Shown here piece after piece: positions 6,560 through 13,927 of a stretch of DNA of 16,103 nt. This stretch comes from JAKQHY01 sp034429475 (GTDB lineage Bacteria; Chloroflexota; Anaerolineae; B4-G1; SLSP01): contig DAOUGD010000143.1 in assembly GCA_034429475.1 (NCBI GenBank), positions 1-16,103 of the forward strand, read 5' to 3'. Position 1 is the stretch's first letter, and every line of letters begins with the position of its first letter. The position numbers were made by a program, and so were the translations under genes. Under the pieces are notes generated by a model, which did not search any database, was not told the origin of the DNA, and saw only the letters and a program-made list of their open reading frames with translations.

Positions 6560-8008
6560 ATGATGAATACAGATTTTCAACAACTTCCTGCCGGCGGCAT
6601 CCGACGGTATGCTGCCAAATGGATATTGGCAGCCTATAGTGTCCTGGCAGGCCTGGGCGTTGGGTTACATTTGGTCACGGGGATAGTGGCAGGGCAGCCG
6701 CCGAATGTTGTGTATGTGGGACTGACCATCGCCATCGCCGTCGCTGGAATAGTTACTTTGCAATATGTAGACAGAAATTTACGTCTGTCTATGGTTGGAT
6801 TTGCCTGGGTGAGTTGGATCTGTTTTACGGGTCTGATGTTTTACGATCTACAACGTGATAGGGATATTCTCCCTATGATTTTATTGTTGTTCGCCAGTAT
6901 CTTTGCGCTGGGCCTAGTGATGGGGTTCCAGCCAGCCTTTTATCATGCCTTAAGAATTGTCGTGGCCCTGCTTGCTTTAGGACTTATTTTTCAAATGGAT
7001 TGGGCCATGATTCCCTATTCCATCATAGCTATTGTATTTTCTTTGCCGGCCATCGTCGTAGAAAAGCTCATCGCCGAAAGCACCCAAGAACTCCTCCAGA
7101 TCAACGAACAACTCCGCCAGGAAGTGGTCAAGCGGCAGCGCGCGCAGGCCGAATTGCAACGCCATCAAGCCCATCTGGAAGAGCTGGTCGCCGAGCGTAC
7201 CGCCGAATTGACTCAGGCAAACGCCGAACTCCAAACGCGCAACCAGGAACTCGACGCTTACGGCCATACCGTGGCCCATGATCTCAAAAACCCGCTCTCC
7301 ACCCTGATCGGCTTCAGCGAGTTGTTGTTCAGCCGTTATGATCAGATGGAAACAGATAAAAGGCAATTTGCGCTCACAGCCATCGTCCAGAGCGGGCGGA
7401 AGATGGTCAATATCATTGATGAGTTATTGCTATTTGCGAGTGTGCGCAAGGCCGACGCCGTGACGAGCACGGCCATAGATATGGACGCGGTGATCAAAGA
7501 CGCTTTTCAACGTCTGATCGGCCTGACCGAAGAATATCATCCCGACATCGTGGTACCCTCCCAATGGCCGACCGTCTGGGGGCACGCACCGTGGATTGAA
7601 GAAGTCTGGGTCAACTATCTCAGCAACGCCATCAAATACGGCGGGCGCCCCACCGAAAAAATCCCGCCGCACCTGGAATTGGGCTACAACCTCCTGGAGT
7701 TTGGACTGCCGAATTTGAGCAAAATGTCGGAACAAGCGCCCCGCGCCAATCTCGAAACCAAAAATTCAAAATCCAAAATCCGTTTCTGGGTGCGAGACAA
7801 CGGCAAGGGCATGACCTTTGAAGAACAGGCGCGCCTGTTCACCCCCTTCACCCGCCTCAGCGAGGTGCGCGCTAAAGGGCATGGCCTGGGACTGTCCATC
7901 GTCAAGCGCATCGTAGAAAAATGCGGCGGCGAAGTCGGCGTCGAAAGCGTCGTTGGCCAGGGCAGCACCTTCTACTTCACTCTCCCGGCAGAAACACCGC
8001 AGAACTAA
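6560..8008 (+). CDS. Membrane histidine kinase without PAS domain (copy 2)
   Basis: This 482-aa sensor kinase has about six TM segments in residues 20-165, then a coiled coil (about 172-232, rich in E/Q/L). HisKA follows with H240 in VAHDLKNPL. The ATPase domain has N356 in NYLSNAIKYGG, G1 DNGKG (413-417) and G2 GHGLGLS (440-446). The kinase region parallels copy 1 almost residue for residue, but no PAS domain is present and the membrane region is little alike. AGAAGG near 6544 lies about 10 nt before the first of two adjacent ATG codons; either may be used. A variable loop at about 385-406, between N-box and G1, is longer than in copy 1 and partly coded by CCAAAAT-type repeats. No cognate response regulator is in the window. 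Confidence 0.94.
   Translation: MMNTDFQQLPAGGIRRYAAKWILAAYSVLAGLGVGLHLVTGIVAGQPPNVVYVGLTIAIAVAGIVTLQYVDRNLRLSMVGFAWVSWICFTGLMFYDLQRDRDILPMILLLFASIFALGLVMGFQPAFYHALRIVVALLALGLIFQMDWAMIPYSIIAIVFSLPAIVVEKLIAESTQELLQINEQLRQEVVKRQRAQAELQRHQAHLEELVAERTAELTQANAELQTRNQELDAYGHTVAHDLKNPLSTLIGFSELLFSRYDQMETDKRQFALTAIVQSGRKMVNIIDELLLFASVRKADAVTSTAIDMDAVIKDAFQRLIGLTEEYHPDIVVPSQWPTVWGHAPWIEEVWVNYLSNAIKYGGRPTEKIPPHLELGYNLLEFGLPNLSKMSEQAPRANLETKNSKSKIRFWVRDNGKGMTFEEQARLFTPFTRLSEVRAKGHGLGLSIVKRIVEKCGGEVGVESVVGQGSTFYFTLPAETPQN
7756..7781 (+). repeat. CCAAAAT-type tandem units inside histidine kinase copy 2
   Basis: A-rich 7-nt units (CCAAAAA, TTCAAAA, TCCAAAA) occupy the same inter-box loop as the tract in kinase copy 1, coding ETKNSKSK. 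The two tracts differ in length and unit arrangement. Confidence 0.6.
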
Positions 8009-8014
8009 ATTTGC

Positions 8015-8044
8015 GCACAGCCCTCCGGCTTTGACAGGCTGTGC
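8015..8044. promoter_or_regulatory. Hairpin between kinase 2 and the first STAND gene
   Basis: GCACAGCC (8015-8022) and GGCTGTGC (8037-8044) form a perfect 8-bp stem with a 14-nt loop. It starts 7 bp after the kinase stop and ends 27 bp before the next ATG. There is no T-run. It could be an attenuator, a processing site or a weak terminator separating the sensor genes from the STAND/radical SAM genes. Confidence 0.45.
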
Positions 8045-8071
8045 CGGGCGGGTCGTGATAGCAAAGACTCT

Positions 8072-9736
8072 ATGACCATGACCGAAATCCAAAATCCAAT
8101 TGAGAGCTACCGGCAGAGCATGGCCGCCCTGGTGCAACGGCTCGGCCCACAGCACCCGCGTTATTCCGAAGCTCTGATCTACCAGCAGCGGCTCTTTGAA
8201 AACCTGCGTCGCAGCATTTACGGCGACACAGACGACAACCGGGCCGAGCGCAGTCAGATCCTCAGCCAGCTCGAAATCCTGTGCCAGGAAGTGCTGGGGA
8301 CACCCTTTCACACCCTGTCCGCCCCCGAAATTCCGCCGGCCGCGCCAGCGCCCGACGATTTTGTCAACCGCGAGGCCGAACTCCGCCCGTTGGACACCGA
8401 GCGGCTGCGCGCGGCGCGTTCGCCATACACCCTCGTCTGCGCGCCGGCCGGTTATGGCAAAACGTACCTGCTCCAACGGCTGATGGCGCTGGCTGCTGCG
8501 CAAGAGTGGGACTGGCGCTACGTCACCGCCGCGCCGCCCGCCGCTGTGGACGCCGCCGCCATCGCCCAAACCATCGGTCGCCAGCCGGCGCCGCCGGCCA
8601 CAGATGCTATTCCCGCCGTCTGCAACGCCGTGCTGCAAACGCTGACCGCCGCACCGGGGCCTGATCCCGCCCTGCTGCTGATCTTTGACAGTATCGAGCA
8701 CCTCGACACCCCGACGGCGCAATGGGTGTACACCTTGCTCAACACGCTCTACCAGCGGACGCGCCTGAACAACCGCGAGATCTACCTGGTGCGGGTCATT
8801 CTCGCCGGGCGCGACGTGGACGCTTTCTGGGAAGGCTATCGCTGCGCCTACCCGCGCCTGCCGGCGCCGCAGCGCATCGCCCTCACCCCCTTCGACGAGC
8901 GCGCGCTTCAAGATATGGTATGGTTCCAGGCCCGGAAACTGCGCCGCCAGGAGGCGCTCGATGAAGCCACGGTCACACAGATCGGCGACGAACTGCTCCA
9001 TCTCAGCGGCGGCCATCCGCGCGTGGCGCACGATCTGGTCGCCGACCTGGCCCAGAAATTCTTTGGCCTGGGAGTAGTAACCGACTACTTCGCCCAGAAT
9101 CGGGAGCGGTGGGCGCAGGAGTGCATCGCGCCGGTAGCCGACGCGCTGCTACAGGCGCTCCCGCCCGATCTGGCGCAGGCCGCGCGCATCCTGAGCATCT
9201 TCCGCCGCGTCAATGCCAACACGGTGCAGGCGCTCGTGGAGGCGCACTGGCTGCCGGCGGCGTGCAAAGCCGTGGACTTGCTGGGCGACCTGGTCAAAGC
9301 CCGCCTGCTCACCTCGCCCAACCTGCGCGAGCCGTTTTTCCGCGATCCGTTGACCCGCCACGTGCTGGCCGGCGACATGGTCGGGCGGTCCGCCGCAACG
9401 CGCGAGCAGTCCGTGCAGCTCAACCAATTCGCGCGCACCCTGTATGCCCGGTGGATTCGCCAGGGATTGCAAGACCCGCATTTGGGGCCATCCCAACGGC
9501 TCTTGTCCGTCGTCGAATGGCTGTACCACACCCTGGTGAGCAACGACCTGGCCCCGGCGCAACTTCAAACCGACCTGCAAGCACACATGACCCTCCTGTG
9601 CGCGGCGCCGGAGTCCGGCTACGTGCGGGATATGATCAGGGAAGAAATTCAGCAAGATGCGGAAATCGGTTACTTGCTGCGCCGCCGGCTGGGGCCAGAC
9701 GGCGGCGCTATCGTGTGTGAGTGGTTGCAAACGTAG
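8072..9736 (+). CDS. STAND-type ATPase with N-terminal adaptor-like domain
   Basis: This 554-aa soluble P-loop NTPase has an N-terminal region (about 5-82) with RYSEALIYQQRLFENL and YGDTDDNRAERSQIL. I recall similar segments in front of STAND ATPases in Chloroflexota and regard it as an effector-associated/adaptor-type domain (not searched). The ATPase core has Walker A APAGYGKT (124-131), Walker B LLLIFDS (201-207, D206), a sensor-1 arginine in ILAGRD (R247), and a GxP-like LSGGHP (311-316). The rest (about 340-554) is helical without recognisable repeats. No catalytic effector is fused. The ribosome site is weak; the second ATG (8078) is possible. The next STAND gene starts 10 bp after the stop, so the two proteins are probably made together and may interact. 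Confidence 0.85.
   Translation: MTMTEIQNPIESYRQSMAALVQRLGPQHPRYSEALIYQQRLFENLRRSIYGDTDDNRAERSQILSQLEILCQEVLGTPFHTLSAPEIPPAAPAPDDFVNREAELRPLDTERLRAARSPYTLVCAPAGYGKTYLLQRLMALAAAQEWDWRYVTAAPPAAVDAAAIAQTIGRQPAPPATDAIPAVCNAVLQTLTAAPGPDPALLLIFDSIEHLDTPTAQWVYTLLNTLYQRTRLNNREIYLVRVILAGRDVDAFWEGYRCAYPRLPAPQRIALTPFDERALQDMVWFQARKLRRQEALDEATVTQIGDELLHLSGGHPRVAHDLVADLAQKFFGLGVVTDYFAQNRERWAQECIAPVADALLQALPPDLAQAARILSIFRRVNANTVQALVEAHWLPAACKAVDLLGDLVKARLLTSPNLREPFFRDPLTRHVLAGDMVGRSAATREQSVQLNQFARTLYARWIRQGLQDPHLGPSQRLLSVVEWLYHTLVSNDLAPAQLQTDLQAHMTLLCAAPESGYVRDMIREEIQQDAEIGYLLRRRLGPDGGAIVCEWLQT
8084..8101 (+). repeat. Short CCAAAAT-type repeat at the start of the STAND gene
   Basis: GAAATCCAAAATCCAATT carries two 7-nt ATCCAAA-type units like those in the two kinase genes and codes residues 5-10 (EIQNPI). 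It is short enough to be coincidence. Confidence 0.4.
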
Positions 9737-9746
9737 GAGAGGAACT

Positions 9747-12515
9747 ATGGCTAAGTTTGACGTATTTGTAGGACGGCAAAAAGAACTCTCGCTGATTGAC
9801 CAATGGTCACAGCAGTGGAATACGACGCATTGGATCCTCATCGGCGGGCAGGGCGGCATCGGCAAAACCTTCCTGCTCAACAAAGTACTCAAAAAGTACA
9901 CCGACCGCGACGACTTCACCGTCATCCACTACGACCTCTCCGAACAGCCGCCGAGTACACTCCGCGAGGCGCTGCATGTGGCCGAATCCGTCGGCTGGGA
10001 GCATTTCCCTCAGTTCCGCGCCAAGATCAACGCCCTGGATCGCGGCGATTACGACATTGCCGACATCCGCCTGCCCCAATTGGAGCAGGACGCGCTGATG
10101 AGCCTGGTGGAGGAACTGCGCACCTACATGCAGAACAAACGACTCATCCGCCTCACCGACACGCTGGACATGGCGCCCCTGGCTGAACCACGCGCCCAGT
10201 TCTATCGCTACGGCAACCTCGTTCCCAACCTGCTCGGCATCTCGGCCGGGCGCCGCGCCAAAGATTTCCTGCCCCAATTCCAACAAGCCCTGGGGCCGGA
10301 GCAGGTCACCTACATCGAACTAGAGAGCTTTAACGAGGATGAAAGCCAGGCGTTCTTCGCCGAACTAGACGAAGACGAATACATCCCGCCCGATCTGCGG
10401 ACCAAACTTTACTTCCTCGCCGGCGGCCGCCCCATCCTCCTCTCGCTGGCGGTTGAATGGCTATCGCACGACGTGCCGTTGCCTGAAATCATAGACACCC
10501 CCCTGGAAGACCTGCAAGCCCTATCGGAAAATGTCCTCGCCGAACTGCGCGCCCGCTTCGAGTTCGAACTGGTCAGCCGCGTGCGCCAACTCCGCCGTCC
10601 CCTGGACCGCGCGGTGCTCTACATGGCCCAGATTGACCGCCGCTGTGACGAACACATTCTCGCCGCGCTGCTGGATATTTCCGAGGACGCCGCAGAGGAG
10701 CTGGTGGAAGAGCTGGCAGACCTATCCTTCGTCAAATACAACAGCCTGACCGACAGTTGTATGCTCCACGACGAGATGAAAGTCCTGGTGAACCGCTACG
10801 CCTGGCCCTATGTGGATCCCACCGGCGACATTCGCCGCGCGCTTACCCACGATGTTATCGTCAAATACTACGAACCGCGCATTGCCGAACTGGCGCGGCA
10901 GGCCGCCGACCGGGCGCCGGAGCGCGGTCAGCCCGTCCGCCGTACCGAGATCAGCCCGGCGGAGTGGGAACTGTGGCGGCTAGAAGCGGAATGTCTGCAC
11001 TATCACCTGGCGTTCAGCCAGGCGCAGGGGTTGGAATACTTCGAGGCGCGCTTCGGCGAGGCCCACCGCAACAACCATCTCATCCGCATGCAATTCCTCA
11101 TCGGTGAAATGGAAACCGCCGATCCCCACATCCGCCCCCGCATCGAATTGCGCCGCGCGGAATCGCTGCGCCTGAGCGGGCAGGCGGAAATGGCCCGCGC
11201 CATCTGCACGCGCATCCTCGACGACCGGCGCGTGTCGGACGACAACCGCCTCAGCGCACACATCACGCTCGGCTGGATCGCGTCGGCCACCGACTCGCAG
11301 CAGGCCCTCAAGCACTTCCAGACCGCCCTGACCCTGGCGCAAAAACGGCGCGATGGCCGTCTGGTTGGCATCCTGTACAACAACCTGGGACAGGTCTACC
11401 AATCCACCGGGGAATTTGACGCCGCCATTGACCACTACCAGCAGGCCGTGCGCTTCAGCACGCAGGCCGACAACCCGATCACCGTCGCCTCGGCCAAAAA
11501 CAACCTGGCCTACGTCTACCGGCTGCAAGGCGACCTCGCTACCGCCGACGCCATCTGTCGCGTGGCCCTGGTACAGCGGCAAAAACTGAATCTGGAACGT
11601 GACCTGGCCTACAGCTATCTGACCAAAGCCGACATAGACCGGGACAAAGGCGATCTGGAAAGCGCGGAACGCTACACGAAACTGGCGCTACGCACCTTCG
11701 ACAAAGTGGACGAGAAGCGCGGGCAAGCGTTGGCCTACAGCGCCCTCGCCAACATCCATCGCCACCTGCACCAATACGAAAAAGCCAAAGTCTACCTGGG
11801 ACAGGCGTTGACGCTGGCCCAGCAGCTCAACAACGAACCCCTGTTGGCGAGTATCTACGACATTTATGGGCGCGCAGAACGCGACCATGCCCTCTACTTA
11901 CAAGAATTTGACGGCGAGAACGCCGCGCAGGTGGCGGAATTGTTTGCCAACGCCACCCACTACCTGGAACAAAACCTCCAGGTGAGCGCCAAATACGGGA
12001 ACCGCTGGCTGCTGACTCGCGCCAGGTATGAACTGGCCCTGACCTACTTCTACACCCACTCGCATACCGACGTGGAAGTGCTGGAACAGCTCGCCGCCGT
12101 GTGGGAACAGGCCGATGCGCTCGAATACACCCTCATCCAGGGGTACGTGGAAGAAGTGCGCGGCGAAATTGCCCTGCGCCAGGGCGACTATCCCGTGGCG
12201 GCGCGGCAACTGGGGCTGGCGGCGCAACTCGTCGGCCAGTTCACCGGACGCGAGGCGGCGCGCTTTTTCGACCGACTCGGCGACTACGTGTTGAACCCGG
12301 CTCTCTCTCCGGCGGAAAGCGCCATCCTGGCCTGCGGCATCCTGAGCGTCATCGGCGCCTCGGCCAGCGACGCCGAACTGGCGCGCTTACACGCGATCTG
12401 CGCGCAGACCGTTCTCAAACCGGCCGGCGAGCGCATCGTCACCACCTATCCCGGCAGCGAAGCCCTGGAAACCCTCAAAGCCCTGTGCCAGCAAGTCCTC
12501 CTGCAAACCCAATAA
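9747..12515 (+). CDS. STAND/NB-ARC-like ATPase with TPR repeats
   Basis: This 922-aa protein is a putative nucleotide-switch ATPase. The N-terminus FVGRQKEL is followed by Walker A GGQGGIGKT (33-41). A Walker-B-like RLIRLTDTLD (132-141) has polar residues where hydrophobic ones are usual. Sensor-like NLLGISAGR (161-169), GxP-like LAGGRPILLSLA (224-235) and an MHD-like MLHDEM (339-344) follow. Tetratricopeptide repeats run from about 465 to 720, with helical repeats continuing to about 840. The start is fixed by AGGAGAGG just before ATG 9747; the longer frame from 9657 lies inside the previous gene. The radical SAM gene begins 10 bp downstream with AAGGAG overlapping this stop. No N-terminal effector domain is present, so output probably passes through a partner such as a neighbouring product. 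Confidence 0.9.
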   Translation: MAKFDVFVGRQKELSLIDQWSQQWNTTHWILIGGQGGIGKTFLLNKVLKKYTDRDDFTVIHYDLSEQPPSTLREALHVAESVGWEHFPQFRAKINALDRGDYDIADIRLPQLEQDALMSLVEELRTYMQNKRLIRLTDTLDMAPLAEPRAQFYRYGNLVPNLLGISAGRRAKDFLPQFQQALGPEQVTYIELESFNEDESQAFFAELDEDEYIPPDLRTKLYFLAGGRPILLSLAVEWLSHDVPLPEIIDTPLEDLQALSENVLAELRARFEFELVSRVRQLRRPLDRAVLYMAQIDRRCDEHILAALLDISEDAAEELVEELADLSFVKYNSLTDSCMLHDEMKVLVNRYAWPYVDPTGDIRRALTHDVIVKYYEPRIAELARQAADRAPERGQPVRRTEISPAEWELWRLEAECLHYHLAFSQAQGLEYFEARFGEAHRNNHLIRMQFLIGEMETADPHIRPRIELRRAESLRLSGQAEMARAICTRILDDRRVSDDNRLSAHITLGWIASATDSQQALKHFQTALTLAQKRRDGRLVGILYNNLGQVYQSTGEFDAAIDHYQQAVRFSTQADNPITVASAKNNLAYVYRLQGDLATADAICRVALVQRQKLNLERDLAYSYLTKADIDRDKGDLESAERYTKLALRTFDKVDEKRGQALAYSALANIHRHLHQYEKAKVYLGQALTLAQQLNNEPLLASIYDIYGRAERDHALYLQEFDGENAAQVAELFANATHYLEQNLQVSAKYGNRWLLTRARYELALTYFYTHSHTDVEVLEQLAAVWEQADALEYTLIQGYVEEVRGEIALRQGDYPVAARQLGLAAQLVGQFTGREAARFFDRLGDYVLNPALSPAESAILACGILSVIGASASDAELARLHAICAQTVLKPAGERIVTTYPGSEALETLKALCQQVLLQTQ

Positions 12516-12525
12516 GGAGCCTCTG

Positions 12526-13857
12526 ATGAAAGTTGTGCTGACCCAGAATCCCACGGATCGCGGCCTCGCCCAAGCCGCTGCCCGCGCCGAATGTGCCTGC
12601 GACTGCAATTGCGCCTGCCCCATTGACGGCGCGCCCACGCCTGTTCTCGCGCTCCCGGCAGCCTACTACTTGGAACTAACCCCGGCCTGCCCCAATCACT
12701 GCCCCGGATGCGGCAACGTCTACGCAGCAGAGCGCAGCGCGCTCTCCGCCCCGTTGGGCGGCGCCGGCTGGCGTGCCCTCATCACCCGGTTAGCAGGCCA
12801 CGCACACCAATTCAAGCTCACCGGCGGCGAGCCGACGTTGCACCCGGACTTCGCCGCCATTGTCCGCACCGTGGACGATCTCGGCATCCCCTTCGCCCTC
12901 TTCACCACCGGCCGTTGGCGCGATCCGGACGCCACGCTCGACCTGCTGCGCCGCACGCCCACCTGCGAGGGCCTGCTGATCTCGCTGCACGGCCCCGACG
13001 CGGCCACGCACGATGCTTTCAGCGGCGCGTCCGGCGCATTCGCCGACGCCGTCGCCGCCATCCGCCGCGCTGCCGACGCCGGATTGCCGGTCGCTGTGAG
13101 CTGCGTCCTCCACCGGCGCAACCTGGGCCAGATTGAGGCCACGCTCGCGCTCGCGCAGCGCCTCGGCGCGCACCACGTCGTCTGCAACCGCCTCATCGGC
13201 GACCACGGCCCGTCCCTGATGCCCACGCTGGCGGAATTACGTACGGCCATCGCCGCCATTGAAAGCCTGCGCGCGGCGGGGCAGCCGATCCGTTTTGGGA
13301 ATTGCATCCCGCAGTGCTTCGCGCCGTCGTCGTCCACGGGATGTACAGCCGGCAGCACCTTCGCCACCGTGGACCCGTGGGGACGGCTGCGCCCGTGCAA
13401 CCACGCGCCCCTCGTTGCCGGCAGCCTGACGGCGCAGCCGGTGGAAGCTGTGTGGAATGGCACGGCAATGCAGCAGTGGCGTGCCCTGACGCCGGAAGCG
13501 TGCGCCGATTGCGCGGCCTTCGCCCTGTGTCACGGGGGCTGTCGCGCCCAGGCGCTGCTCGCCGGGCAAGCACAGGATCCGCTCATCCAGGTGGCGCGCC
13601 CCGCGCCCCGCTCCGAAGAGACGCTGCCGCTCTATGCCGGGCTGCGTCCCGTCGGTCGCTTCGCGGTCCGCAACGAGCCGCAAGGCGTGATGCTCATCCA
13701 GCGCAGCCAGGTCGTCGCCGTCCCGCCGGCTGCCGCCTCTCTGCTGGCGCGCCTGGACGGCAGCCTCACGCTGGCGCAAATCGCCGCTCAACACAACGCG
13801 CCGATCCTCGATTGGATCGGCGCGCTGCATCAGCATGGGATGGTGACGTGGGAATGA
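12526..13857 (+). CDS. Radical SAM/SPASM enzyme with Cys-rich N-terminus and PqqD-like C-terminus
   Basis: This 443-aa predicted radical SAM enzyme has the SAM [4Fe-4S] motif C55-x3-C59-x2-C62 and GGEP at 100-103. The SPASM-type C-terminal motif is C273-x12-G-x4-C291, then C326-x2-C329-x5-C335-x3-C339. The usual last SPASM cysteine after this block is absent, although C260 and C264 lie upstream. Residues 23-31 form five cysteines at every second position (CACDCNCAC), an unusual extra segment. The C-terminal 60 residues (LLARLDGSLTLAQIAAQ) look like a PqqD/RRE-type winged helix, the peptide-recognition module of many RiPP maturases. AAGGAG overlaps the upstream stop, so it is in an operon with the STAND genes. 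A peptide-modifying role is an inference; a dedicated precursor gene is not evident. Confidence 0.88.
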   Translation: MKVVLTQNPTDRGLAQAAARAECACDCNCACPIDGAPTPVLALPAAYYLELTPACPNHCPGCGNVYAAERSALSAPLGGAGWRALITRLAGHAHQFKLTGGEPTLHPDFAAIVRTVDDLGIPFALFTTGRWRDPDATLDLLRRTPTCEGLLISLHGPDAATHDAFSGASGAFADAVAAIRRAADAGLPVAVSCVLHRRNLGQIEATLALAQRLGAHHVVCNRLIGDHGPSLMPTLAELRTAIAAIESLRAAGQPIRFGNCIPQCFAPSSSTGCTAGSTFATVDPWGRLRPCNHAPLVAGSLTAQPVEAVWNGTAMQQWRALTPEACADCAAFALCHGGCRAQALLAGQAQDPLIQVARPAPRSEETLPLYAGLRPVGRFAVRNEPQGVMLIQRSQVVAVPPAAASLLARLDGSLTLAQIAAQHNAPILDWIGALHQHGMVTWE

Positions 13858-13906
13858 AACGTAAAACGTGAAACGTGATGTTTTCACGTTTCACGTTTCA
13901 CGTTTC
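13856..13906. repeat. TTTCACG-type heptamer palindrome, copy 2
   Basis: Arms of 23 nt (13856-13878 and 13884-13906) with one mismatch close a 5-nt loop. The arm sequence is almost the same as at 1453-1521. It begins on the last two bases of the radical SAM stop codon and lies between convergent genes, where the hairpin could end transcription from both sides. Confidence 0.9.
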
Positions 13907-13927
13907 TACAGATACAGACTTCGTAAT

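Larger units (their letters stand above)
4098..8008 (+). other. Tandem duplication of a [small protein + histidine kinase] module
   Basis: Unit A (4098-6097) and unit B (6204-8008) each hold one ~90-aa gene followed by one membrane histidine kinase, in the same order and strand. The small proteins align end to end and the kinase domains are near-identical in places. Exact DNA identities include 28 nt (5715-5742 and 7620-7647) and 26 nt (6017-6042 and 7955-7980). The N-terminal membrane halves are strongly diverged, and only copy A has a PAS domain. The junctions differ: A overlaps by 13 nt, while B has an 83-bp gap with a hairpin. Confidence 0.85.

Noticed and set aside
7766..9031. 421-aa minus-strand frame across the kinase 2/STAND junction
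   Set aside because: It spans two well-supported + strand genes and the hairpin between them. Composition is typical of an antisense shadow.
9657..9746. 30-codon upstream extension of the second STAND gene
   Set aside because: It lies within the 3' end of the first STAND gene and has no ribosome site, while ATG 9747 follows AGGAGAGG and starts directly before FVGRQKEL.
1453..13906. Palindrome-flanked 12-kb block as a composite transposon or genomic island
   Set aside because: There is no transposase, integrase or target-site duplication, the PBP gene inside is housekeeping, and the palindromes look like dispersed intergenic repeats.
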